Shown here: positions 44,161 through 64,000 of the stretch, piece after piece
Layout: each line of letters opens with the position of its first letter
Numbering within the stretch: the first letter of the stretch is position 1
Source of the DNA: Metaphire vulgaris
Taxonomy: Eukaryota; Annelida; Clitellata; Crassiclitellata; Megascolecidae
Assembly: GCA_018105865.1 (NCBI GenBank)
Contig: CM030865.1
Span: forward strand, 1,112,716-1,176,715
Length of the DNA stretch: 64,000 nucleotides
Reading direction: 5' to 3'
Program-made: the position numbers and the translations under genes
Notes under the pieces: generated by a model
What the model saw: only the letters and a program-made list of their open reading frames with translations
Databases searched by the model: none
What the model was told of the DNA's origin: nothing

Positions 44161-47100
44161 GTAACCAAGACAATTGTTATGCCACATTGGCCTGAAAATT
44201 TCAGAGGCACATAGATTTTTTGTGAAGTTTAGTAATTGTTATAATTATTATTTGTTACTAATATTTGAATTGTAAGTTATAATGTAATATTTATCTTTGT
44301 TGTTTAAGTCTGAAGCATTGCCTAATTTATTATATTTAAATTGATTAATTTACTAAATTAATTTTTATAGATGACCTCTCGCTTGAACCAGATCGACTTC
44401 TTCCGCCAGCTGGAAACTGAACCCCAGGACTACTGGGTTGACCTCTTGACCTCGGTTTTCATAGGGAAGAAATACGTTCTGGTGAGCTGAAATTTCTTCA
44501 CCAATTCAGTTTTTGTGCAGATCAGAATGTATGTGGCTCACCAGTATAAACTATTTAAGTAAGTAAGTAAGTAAGTAAGTAAACTATTTGATATCAATGA
44601 TTGTTTATGTCGTATTTCTAAGATTTTGGGTCAACCAAGCCACGAGCTGATGGAGCGGATGAGCGAGGCAGAAAAGGACCGAACTGAAAAACAGCGGACG
44701 GATCTTGGACCGAATGGCCTCGAGACCTACGACCAGCAGTTGAAGCAGGCCATCGAGGAAAACGAGGTAATGCCTGTGGAGTGACAATAGGCAGGTTTGA
44801 TTGTTGCTGTGTTTGTGCCACTATATTATTCGTACAAATGGGGTTTTTGTTATGAATGTGCTTAGAGTATTTTAGAGCAATTTAGCGTAAATTGCATTGA
44901 GTGTTTGGTGTGCTCAGACTTTCCGATTGGGTTAAGCAAGGACGTGTGTGGTTGGTACGTGGCTGGGTGTACCATTAATGTCGAAGGATGGGAAGTCGGG
45001 AGAAGATTAATGCTGTTAACCCCTTAACTGGGGATCTCGGATATATCCGTCCATTTTACACTGAGTTACAGTTAAATACACAGTTAAGGGGTTAATGTAT
45101 CTGTTGTCTTAGCGACCGGCTCCACCGGAGATGCTGACGTGTGTTGATGTGCCGGACGTTGGAAGCATCCAGTTCCACTGTCTGAAACCAAGCAGCAACC
45201 ACGGCCCTCCAACCGCCCAATCAGATTGTCAGTTTCCGCTCCATCAGCTTCCGTTCACCTTCCAACTGGATGACATCACAACAAACTTCGTCACCGTAAG
45301 CACAGAACCTGGAACGTGGCGTTCCGTGGAAACTGGACGTGTCTTATGTTGTCGGTCTGCTTGTGCGCGAAATATACGCAAAACTCTGGATTTCTTAACA
45401 GCGGTGCACCAGTCTATGGTTGATTTTGACTTCCTCAAGTTAGGCCTTGGCTTGAGTCGTCATCGACGTTGAACTTCTGTAGCGCCATTTCAGTTATGTC
45501 CTTGACATCCGGTTGATGGTTACTCCTTGATTTTAATTGTAATCCCCCATTGTCAAATCCAAGCTGAGTTGAGCTTATTCAGTTTTATAGTTTTAGTTTT
45601 TAGTTTAGTTTAATTGTTTTTGTTGTAGTAGGTAAACACTAAAGACTAAGGTAAATTTGTTGTTGTTGTTGTTGTTGTAATAATTGATTAGGGTACATTT
45701 TTGCCCTATGAGTTTGCCTCACCCCCAAAACTTTGTTATGCCTATTAGAGGTGTTTAATATTTTTGCCCCATTGTGCTTGAATGTTTTTGTTTGGTTTGA
45801 ATTGTTTAAATGAATAAAGGTGCAGACCACATGTACCGCACAGAAGCCTTGTTTGTATAAGATTCACTTTCCAATGCGGATAATGTATTTGTTTTGCAGA
45901 TTAGTGTTCTTATGGACACTGATTCGGTGCCTTACGACCTCAAGCCCTACCTTCCACTTTTTCTGGAACTCATTCTCGAATCACCTGTAGAAAGAAATGG
46001 AGGTTAGGCCCCAACGCTGCCTCTAATTCTTGAGGGTCGGTGGGCACATGAAATTTCTCCTGGACAACAATATCCCAGTTGACTAACTTTTGGACAGTTT
46101 TGCTTCTAACAAAAGAACAGAATTGCAAAAATTTAGAACCTCACGTTCCTTCCCCTTAAAAGATTCATATATCCGATTATACATTGAGTTACAGTTAAAT
46201 ACACGGTTAAGGGGTTAAAAGAGTCATGCATTAAGATATGTTAACAACAGAGCATTTACAGATTATTTCAGATGAATGACCCATTTAGCCAAGAAAATTT
46301 CAAATGTTCAAAAAAGTTATGTGAAAATTCTGACTTTGAGGCCAGGGAAAATGCTAGAAAGAATGAGAAATTATAGAGAAAAGTGTGAGTTTCTCTTGAA
46401 AGCATATGTATTAAGAGTGTTTTGATTTTGTTTTTCAGCGGTCGTTCCGTTTGAAGAAGTGGTTACGGAACTGGCGGCCGACACCCTCAGCTACTCCTCC
46501 TCCCTCGGTGTCGGTGGTTCGCGCTTTTCCTGTGGAAACTTCTCAAATGTTGTAATGCTTACGCTCAAGGTAACTCTGTGCTACGCTGCTTCCTGATATC
46601 ACTGTAATGAGCAGGTGGTGTTGGTGGCGGTGGCAGTGGGGTGGGGATATAGACCAAGCCATTGCATCCATTAACCCCTTTACGGCGAGTCCCGGGATAA
46701 CTCGGGCAGCAGAAACCAAGCGCTAACGGTGGAGCCCCGAGATAACTCGGGAAAAACTCCCTATTTATGTCCAATAAATTATTTTTTAAGTTTCCAGTCA
46801 TATTTCACGGATCCCAAGATATGTCGGGCTAATAGTCGATGACTAAGCAAGTAATTGAAACTAGGTCACATGAAAATATCACGATATAACAACATAACAT
46901 AACAAAGCTTTAGGCCCCAACATTTCTCTTCCCCCTCCCCAAAAATTCCACGCTTGTGGAGAGTTTTTGAAAAATCAATTCCACAGGAAAGCGGTTAATG
47001 CTGCCGTTAATGTAGTCAGTGTAGTTGTGTTTCCCTGTCTGTCTGTGAGTATCTGTGGTTGCTCTTGTTGGTTATCTAGGTGGAGATGGACAAGTACAGG

Positions 47101-50100
47101 AAGGCAGTCCAGTGGTTGAGGCAGCTCCTGTACGATGTCGTGTTTACGGAGGAAAGGATGAAGATCGTCGCCAACAAGATGATCAATGACGTCGCCCGTA
47201 TGAAGCGAGACGGAGGAACGGTCGTCCAAGCGATCATGCGTGAAATCAACTTCAGTAAAGGTAAGTGTGAATAAGTAAGTAAAGTCTCGTGAATTTATCT
47301 AAACGGCACTTTTGAAAGCTGTACCACGGTAGCCACTTATTCTTGGGGGCTTGGTTGCATCGAGGAGAGTGTAATTAATTTGCATTCAAATTTGATGCCT
47401 GTTGGTGATTCCAGAAATGTTACGGGCATTTTTGAGAATCTTTCGTTCAAATGTAATGTAATGGAACATTTATATATAGGACATCTGAGTAGAAATATAA
47501 GATGCTATACAAATGCTACATTACATTACATTTTACATTTTAAGTTGTTTCAAAAGAAGGGCCGTGGGATCAGCAGTAGCCAGATTTGCATACACTTGTG
47601 TCGGGAGCATTTTAACCCCTTAACTGGGCAACTATTTGTAACTCAATGTAAAATGGACGAGTGTGACTCGGGGCACCCAGTTAAGGGGTTAAAGGAATTC
47701 CACAGAGTGAATGTGATTGTTTATTATCTTTAAGATTACTTTATTTTAGCTCAAATGTTGCTGTAGTTAACCACTTAACTGGGTGCCTCGAGTAACGCTC
47801 GTCCATTTTACATTGAGTTACAAATAGTTGTCCAGTTAAGGGGTTAGTAGCCTAAGTATCTTCAACTTATTCACCAGTTCTCTCTTGGGGTATTTATACG
47901 ATGAATTAGGGTTGTGATGTTTGTAATGGGGTATGATGTTTCTTGTTTAAGGCTGCAACTACCATGTCTCGAGTATGCTGCGCCAACATGCATTTCTTTC
48001 TAAGCTGCTGGAATCCATTGAAAAGAACAGCGAGGAAAAGGTTTGGGTTTCATTTTACTCTCTTCGTTTGTCCTTTATCTGAACAATTCTGCAGTAAACT
48101 TGCTTTCATTCTGGTTTGGCAGCATAAAGCCATTTGCAAGTTTAGTAGTATTATAATAATCACCAGTGATATATCAGTTAACTGAAACCGAATAGAAACT
48201 GAAATTATTTTGATATAGTTAACTGAAACTGAAATTATTTCTAAAACTGAAACTGAATAGAAACTGAAATTGGCAATTCTAAAACTGAAACTGAATAGAA
48301 ACTGAAATTAATTCCAAAACTGAAATATCACTGATTATCACGTTAAAATATAATGACCACCCATAAGCCCCTGATGATAACTAAAGTTTGAGTAACTTCA
48401 CTGTGTGATGATGCATTGGGTGATATTAACCAGTCCTTTATTTGTCCAAGCACCATTATGAATTCATTCGATAGACTTGTTTCCTTGGGTCGAAATATTT
48501 GAAATAAGTTCTTTTGTTTTTGGTCGTTGTGCTGCAGACATTTGAATTCTTTTGCTGTAGAATAAGCATTTGGAGAGTTTGCGCAAGCTGCGAGAGATCG
48601 TGACCTGTCCTGACGTGTTGCGCGTGCACATGGCAGCTCATGTCAGTCGCCTGATACGTCACTGCAACAGTTTTAGCCCGGTCGAAGTCTGGCTGAAGGA
48701 ATTTCTGCCTACAGGTGTCGCTACAGATGGAGAAAGGTAGGCAAAGTGGTGTTGTCCATTTGATATGCAGGCCAAGTGGTTATGTCATTTTGATATGTAG
48801 GCCAAGTGGTTATGTCAATTTCATATGCAGACAAAGTGGTTATGTCCATTTGATGTATTATGGACCTTCAGTGCTCTCATTCAATATTTGGTGGGAATTC
48901 TGATGTCCAATGCACAATAACTCATTTGGAGTGTGTGGACTACGCCCGCCCCAATATCAACCGCCTTTCAGGGTGGGGGGGGGGCATTTCTGACTGACTG
49001 CTTGCTTGGAATGATTTAGTGAAGGAGTGATTGGCTCAAATTACCTGGCATTTCTTCAGCCAGTAAACTTCTATGGCGCCACTGTCAGAATTTCCAGGGC
49101 TTCAGCTGACGGTGCGCCAGATCGAGTCCGAATTACAGCCAGGTCAAGCCGGAAAGGTCAATCAGAACCCGGAAAGATCATATTACCCCCATCAGGTTAT
49201 GCCAGTCGAGCAGTACAGCCATTAGAGCTTTGATATTAACCCCTTAACTGGCCATTTATTTGTAACTCAATGTAAAATGGACAAGTATACCCGTCACGGC
49301 CGGTTAAGGGGTTAAGGTAGTGTAGAGATTGGTGTGTAGACTGTAGGAGATGCTGTATGTAGCAATGATCTACCTGTGATATTTCTTGCCAGACCTTGCT
49401 TCAAGCTCGATGGTGAGTTTGTTAAATCGGATGAAATGTGCCCGGAGCGTTCCATCATCGTTGGAGTCGGTTCCGTGGAATCCAACTATCTCATCCAGAC
49501 CGCCCCGGGCATCCGCAACTTCCAGGATCCCGACATTCCGGCCCTCCGTGTCTGCCTCAGCTACCTGACGCAGCTGGAAGGGCCAATGTGGAAGCAGATA
49601 CGCGGTCTCGGCCTTTCGTATTCGTACAGGTACATTGATACAGAAGTACAGAGCAACGCAAAAACCCCAGACTAGTCACATTAGGTTTGGTATTTAATAT
49701 AATATAGGCCGGGGTTTTTTGCACCACCCTGTAGTTTAGTTTTTGCTTGTTTGTTATTTGTTGGCCACTGTTGCATTGGTTTCACTGCTGTTTTCTTGCC
49801 AAAATATTCTGGACATTTTATTTCACAGAGCAGAATTAATGGACTTTATTTTCATTGGGTCCAACTCTAAGTTCTTAGGGTTCATCCATATAGTACGTAA
49901 GCAAAAAAAGTGATATTTTCATCCCCCACACCCCGGTTGCACATAGCGTACATAGGAAAAACATCCAAAATCCAACACCCCCTCAGTGCGTACGTACTAT
50001 ATGGATGGACCAATGGCATAGCCAAACGGGGGCGATTGGGGGTTAAACCCTTTTTGGCTGCCGAAAACAAAATATTTTTAAGGCGTTTATATGCATTTTT

Positions 50101-51758
50101 TATTTTGGATTTTGAGGGGGTCAAAACACCCCTTGGCTATAGAATGTAGCGGTTTTAAAGGAACCGAAAACCAAAACCCCCTTCCAGAAATCCTGGCTAT
50201 GCTGCTGGGATGGACCCTTATGTCTCCATTTGTTGTGTAATTTTATTTGAAGTTTAGATTTCGAGCGGCTTACGCTTGCAAGACAGTTACTGTGCTCCTG
50301 ATTTTATTTTGATTTTTCAGTCGGATTCAGAATATTCCAACATGTCTGTCTTGTTTGTTGCAGTCTCTACATAAAGCATGAAACCGGGTTGATCTACTTT
50401 TCACTGTTCAAGTCCACTCAACTGGTGGAGGCTTTCAGACAGGCGAAAAAACTCGTGGTCGGTTGTTGTTTGTTTATACAGTGGATCCCACTTAATTGCA
50501 TACCTCTTAATTGCATAACCCGCATAATCGCATAATCACATAAAAACCCGAACTAGTGTTTTGTGCATACAATTAATTAATTATCACCTATGCAATTAAG
50601 CGGGTTTCATTGTACTTTCCATAATCAACGCTTTGAATCGTCCATCAACATTTTGAATTTGAAAAAAATAATAAACTGTAAAAACAGGGGACCCCAAAAT
50701 TTACTGACACCCCTCCTCCAAATTGATAATCCTAGAAATAACCCTGCGTGTTACCGTCAAGCACGTTTGTTGTTCACTGCTCAGGACTCGTTGGTGGATG
50801 GCTCTGCCGAGCTGAGCGACGTCGAGCTCGAGTCGGCGAAGAGCAGTCTCATATTCGAGATAATCGAGGAGGAGAAGACACCGGCTAATGCGTCCCTGGA
50901 GTCGATGCTCAGCTATTTCCGAGGCATTCCGCACGACTACAGCCGGTCAGTGACGATGTTTTCTCAATGTTCCACGTCGCGCCAGTTATTTACTGTTTCG
51001 ATATCTTCGCGGACCAGGGATAGTTTTTACACCCCCCTCCAAACCCCCATTTTGAGGTCGACACCCCCACCCAAAATTTGGTAATGTGACAATGGTATGC
51101 ATACTAAATGCATACTAATTAGCTCCAGACACCCCCAATTCGAGGTCGACACCCCCAAATTCACAATCCTAGAAATATCCCTGGCGCGGACCATTTCACG
51201 CCGCTTGGCGGACTGGTTCTGGCCTGCGGGCCGCCACCATTTGATTTTCACGGTCTGTTTCTGTCCGCGTTTTTAGGTCGATTATTCAGAGGATTCCCAG
51301 CGTGACGAAGGAGGACGTAAGGAGGGTCGGCCGGAAATATCTCGCCTCTCTGTTCGATCCGACCAAGTCGAGAGTCGCCATCTGCTGCCACCCGAAGAAA
51401 GTCGAGGAGATTTCATCGGCATTTGAGAACAGGCAATTTCCGCAGCCCCCCTTTTCCCCATCTTAATATCCCGGTGTCTATTTCTCTGTGACTAAATTTC
51501 TTTGAAATAATCATAAAGACAGTTTTTCCTCTTAAATGCACAGCATTGCTAGAAGCCAGGAGAAGGGAATGGAGGAAATTTGACTTATATTTTGGCTTCT
51601 GGATACCCGCAATGTAAAGGATTTTCTCATCAATGAACATGCTAAGATTAAAATGACTGACGATATCTTATACTATTTATTGTCTTTTGGTTTTCAGCCT
51701 CGGTCGAAAGTTCAAGGTGGTCGAGTCTTTGGAGGAAGCCTTTCTGACCGAATTTTAA
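37611..51758 (+). CDS. M16-family zinc metallopeptidase, C05D11.1 / YOL098C type
   Basis: A complete 23-exon gene, 1028 residues, with every phase checked. Exons: 37611-37782, 38574-38656, 39598-39747, 40531-40740, 40844-40966, 41500-41640, 42288-42398, 42954-43045, 43343-43445, 43851-43925, 44371-44481, 44623-44766, 45113-45295, 45900-46002, 46439-46569, 47080-47260, 47952-48040, 48561-48736, 49393-49629, 50364-50457, 50785-50945, 51277-51432, 51698-51758. Residues 69-73 are HTLEH, the inverted zinc site HxxEH of insulinase/pitrilysin enzymes. The third ligand should be a glutamate in the stretch 142-159 (TEVHHVNG..VVYCEM). The conserved run GTNAWTDTDHTCYTMTTAGS follows the zinc site. No targeting peptide is obvious, so a cytosolic location is likely. 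The substrate is unknown. The last intron starts with GC (AACAG|GCAATT). Confidence 0.95.
39825..40295. repeat. Degenerate 16-17 bp tandem repeats in M16 intron 3
   Basis: Repeated GTACTGTATTTTGTGTA-like text with many variants. The Tyr/Cys-rich plus ORF and Tyr/Thr/Lys-rich minus ORF over it are not genes. Confidence 0.85.
41105..41255. repeat. ATT microsatellite in M16 intron 5
   Basis: Long ATT runs with GTT interruptions. Similar runs occur at 43089-43137, 43258-43290 and 44103-44160 in later introns. Confidence 0.93.
41682..41949. mobile_element. pogo/Tigger-like MITE with an internal triplication
   Basis: It begins TACAGTAGAACTTGGATATT and ends GAAGTTTTACTGTA. A unit of about 53 bp containing the start is repeated three times (41683, 41733, 41783). 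TA ends with CAGTAGAAC are typical of the pogo branch of Tc1/mariner. Confidence 0.7.
42089..42167. mobile_element. TTAA-flanked palindromic MITE (piggyBac-like)
   Basis: 79 bp, TTAACCCCTAACCGTGTATT to CCAGTTAAGGGGTTAA, in M16 intron 6. Confidence 0.85.
45016..45095. mobile_element. TTAA-flanked palindromic MITE (piggyBac-like), 17 bp before an exon
   Basis: 80 bp, TTAACCCCTTAACTGGGGAT to CACAGTTAAGGGGTTAA. The following M16 exon starts at 45113, so the element overlaps the normal branch-point zone of that intron. Confidence 0.87.
46164..46217. mobile_element. Partial TTAA MITE
   Basis: Only the right part is clear (ATTCATATATCCG to CGGTTAAGGGGTTAA). The left end is eroded (CCCCTTAAA near 46152). 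A further diverged half copy starts TTAACCCCTTTACGGCGAG near 46671. Confidence 0.7.
47612..47692. mobile_element. TTAA MITE, subfamily with GTGTGACTCGGGGCACC interior
   Basis: 81 bp, TTAACCCCTTAACTGGGCAA to CCAGTTAAGGGGTTAA, in M16 intron 16. It forms a facing pair with the related copy at 47767, 75 bp away and in the opposite orientation. Confidence 0.85.
47767..47847. mobile_element. TTAA MITE, inverted partner of the 47612 copy
   Basis: TTAACCACTTAACTGGGTGC to CCAGTTAAGGGGTTA. The interior is the reverse of the 47612 copy. Confidence 0.82.
48737..48865. repeat. 30-bp tandem repeat starting at an M16 5' splice site
   Basis: About four units containing CAAGTGGTTATGTC and GATATGCAGG begin right at the donor of intron 18. 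Variants of the donor text (GTAGGCAAAGTGG, GTAGGCCAAGTGG) recur downstream. Confidence 0.85.
49236..49315. mobile_element. TTAA-flanked palindromic MITE (piggyBac-like)
   Basis: 80 bp, TTAACCCCTTAACTGGCCAT to GGCCGGTTAAGGGGTTAA, 77 bp before an M16 exon. Confidence 0.85.
49647..49733. mobile_element. TA-flanked palindromic MITE, diverged copy
   Basis: TACAGAGCAACGCAAAAACC to TTTTTGCACCACCCTGTA, starting 17 bp after an M16 exon (ends 49629). Confidence 0.78.
49879..50011. mobile_element. Palindromic MITE with CCATCCATATAGTACGTA ends
   Basis: GGTTCATCCATATAGTACGT at the left and ACGTACTATATGGATGGACC at the right form inverted repeats of about 22 bp. No clear target duplication. Related text (GGTCGGTCCATAAAGTAC) occurs near 38665. 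Confidence 0.7.
50477..50614. mobile_element. pogo-like MITE, 138 bp, TA-flanked
   Basis: TACAGTGGATCCCACTTAAT at the left and the imperfect complement AATTAAGCGGGTTTCATTGTA at the right. Confidence 0.78.
51015..51183. mobile_element. hAT-like MITE (CAGGG family) with near-perfect 8-bp target duplication
   Basis: CAGGGATAGTTTTTACACCC to CCTAGAAATATCCCTG. Flanks TCGCGGAC (51007-51014) and GCGCGGAC (51184-51191) match at 7 of 8 bases. It lies in M16 intron 21. A half copy (right end only) is at about 50686-50746. Confidence 0.82.
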
Positions 51759-52161
51759 TTGAAAATCGTAGAATTCGATGGTCTTTTTGAGATAATCTAC
51801 AGATTAAGATATTGGAGATGATGACGATCTAATAATCTAGACGATCTATTAATCTACTCCTAAAGATGCAATTAATTTGCCTCGATGTCATGTGTACTTG
51901 CTTCTTTTTTTTGTATTTATTTTTGTTCATAATTTTTCTGTATGGAAATTATCTCTAACAGTGACATTACTAAGGCAGTTGGTGGTGCATATGCAAGGAA
52001 TTAGGGAAGTAGATGTTGTGGAATGAGTATTGTTTTGTTTTGTCATTAAATATTGAAATGTTGTGGCAACATTTTCGGATCTTATTGAAGGATTTTTTCA
52101 AGCTTATCGTTTGTGCTATTGTTTAATATATAAATGTTTTGCAGAAATTGAAATTAAAGCT

Positions 52162-52167
52162 AATAAA
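52162..52167 (+). terminator. Candidate polyadenylation signal AATAAA for the M16 gene
   Basis: It lies about 400 bp past the stop codon at 51758. Confidence 0.4.
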
Positions 52168-52282
52168 GTTTACAAGGCTTCAAAGAGTTCATTTGGTTCT
52201 GTATGTGGTCTTGTACAATGTAATTGTAATGTTGCTCCTGCTTTTGACTGGTACTACTGAATCCTTTACTACTGAATCCTTT

Positions 52283-52504
52283 ACAGTGGTTTTCACACAG
52301 GCTTACTTAGCCTCCTAAACCACTTAAAATCACATTATTATTATTATTATTACTACTACTATAATGGTGATTGTATTAGATAATTAGATTGTATTAGTGT
52401 TAGTAGTACAGGAATATTCTGAATACAGAAATAATCCCTGTCATACAAATAATACTAGGTAGCATGAATGAGGAAAGTAAGTAAAAATCTCGTATATATA
52501 TATA

Positions 52505-52553
<49 letters not shown>

Positions 52554-52633
52554 CACTGTGATTCTAACTAGCTATATGAAAAAATAACAAGGTTCAGAGT
52601 GATTCAGTAGGTTCTGCCCTGTGTGAGTACACA
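52283..52633. mobile_element. Dispersed MITE that is the likely source of the left-end macrosatellite
   Basis: It begins ACAGTGGTTTTCACACAGGC and continues through TTAGCCTCCTAAACCACTTA and ATT triplets, then a TA microsatellite, and ends near TGCCCTGTGTGAGTACAC. The start matches the conserved segment of every macrosatellite unit at 1-6620. The ends are partly inverted (TTCACACAGG and CCTGTGTGAG). No target duplication is clear. Confidence 0.7.
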
Positions 52634-52860
52634 ATATTTGCAACGGTATAATTTCGACGAGTCTTAATAGCAATATTATTATTGTCGCATTTTATTTCGA
52701 AAAACACCACAAAACAACAAACATCTTTATAGAGCGCTAGATAAGCTGCGTGCCGATCGCACGATCTGTTCTAAATTTAATACACCTGTTCATTTCCGGC
52801 TGTTCATTCGTTGTCAACATTAGGCCTTCTTCGAAGGTGGTGGAAAAATCTACTCGGATA

Positions 52861-64000
<11,140 letters not shown>

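Larger units (their letters stand above)
51759..52860. other. M16 3' UTR, intergenic DNA and dynamin 5' flank
   Basis: It holds the M16 3' UTR with a candidate AATAAA at 52162-52167, the MITE at 52283-52633 and, after about 52660, the dynamin promoter and 5' UTR. No exon is recognised. Confidence 0.55.

Overview
The window is animal (eukaryotic) nuclear DNA: genes are split by GT-AG (and a few GC-AG) introns, exon phases can be followed, and the intergenic DNA is full of small inverted-repeat transposons and trinucleotide microsatellites. The gene set (tetraspanin, stefin-type cystatin, a bacterial-looking glycosyltransferase, CHMP1, a RING/B-box/NHL protein, an M16 peptidase of the C05D11.1/YOL098C type, dynamin) and the foldback and microsatellite content suggest a marine invertebrate, perhaps a non-vertebrate deuterostome. 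The species cannot be fixed from sequence alone.

Layout. 1-6620: a macrosatellite of about 27 units, each with ATT/AGT microsatellite runs, a 17-bp minisatellite and the end of a dispersed MITE. 6937-12077 (-): tetraspanin gene, six clear exons plus an uncertain C-terminal exon. 16807-18549 (-): complete three-exon stefin/cystatin B gene. 20250-21761 (-): intronless type II membrane glycosyltransferase-like gene. 23418-27277 (+): CHMP1 (ESCRT-III), with the N-terminal helix exon not found and a tandem duplication around its 5' part. 31067-37146 (-): TRIM-NHL gene whose RING-coding exon is split by a 3244-bp foldback/Mutator-like element with a perfect 9-bp target duplication. 37611-51758 (+): complete 23-exon M16-family metallopeptidase gene (1028 aa), divergent from the TRIM gene with a 464-bp gap between start codons. 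52861-64000 (+): dynamin, 17 exons reaching the start of the proline-rich tail, which lies beyond the window.

The genes do not form a pathway. CHMP1 (membrane scission in endosomal sorting) and dynamin (scission of endocytic vesicles) share a theme, but linkage here implies nothing. The most informative structure is in the mobile DNA. At least four non-autonomous families can be defined by their own target duplications: TA (Tc1/mariner-like), TTAA (piggyBac-like), 8 bp (hAT-like) and 9 bp (Mutator/foldback-like). Nested insertions give a relative order. Four single-base frame breaks, one in the TRIM gene and three in dynamin, sit in otherwise well conserved exons and may be assembly errors or real damage.
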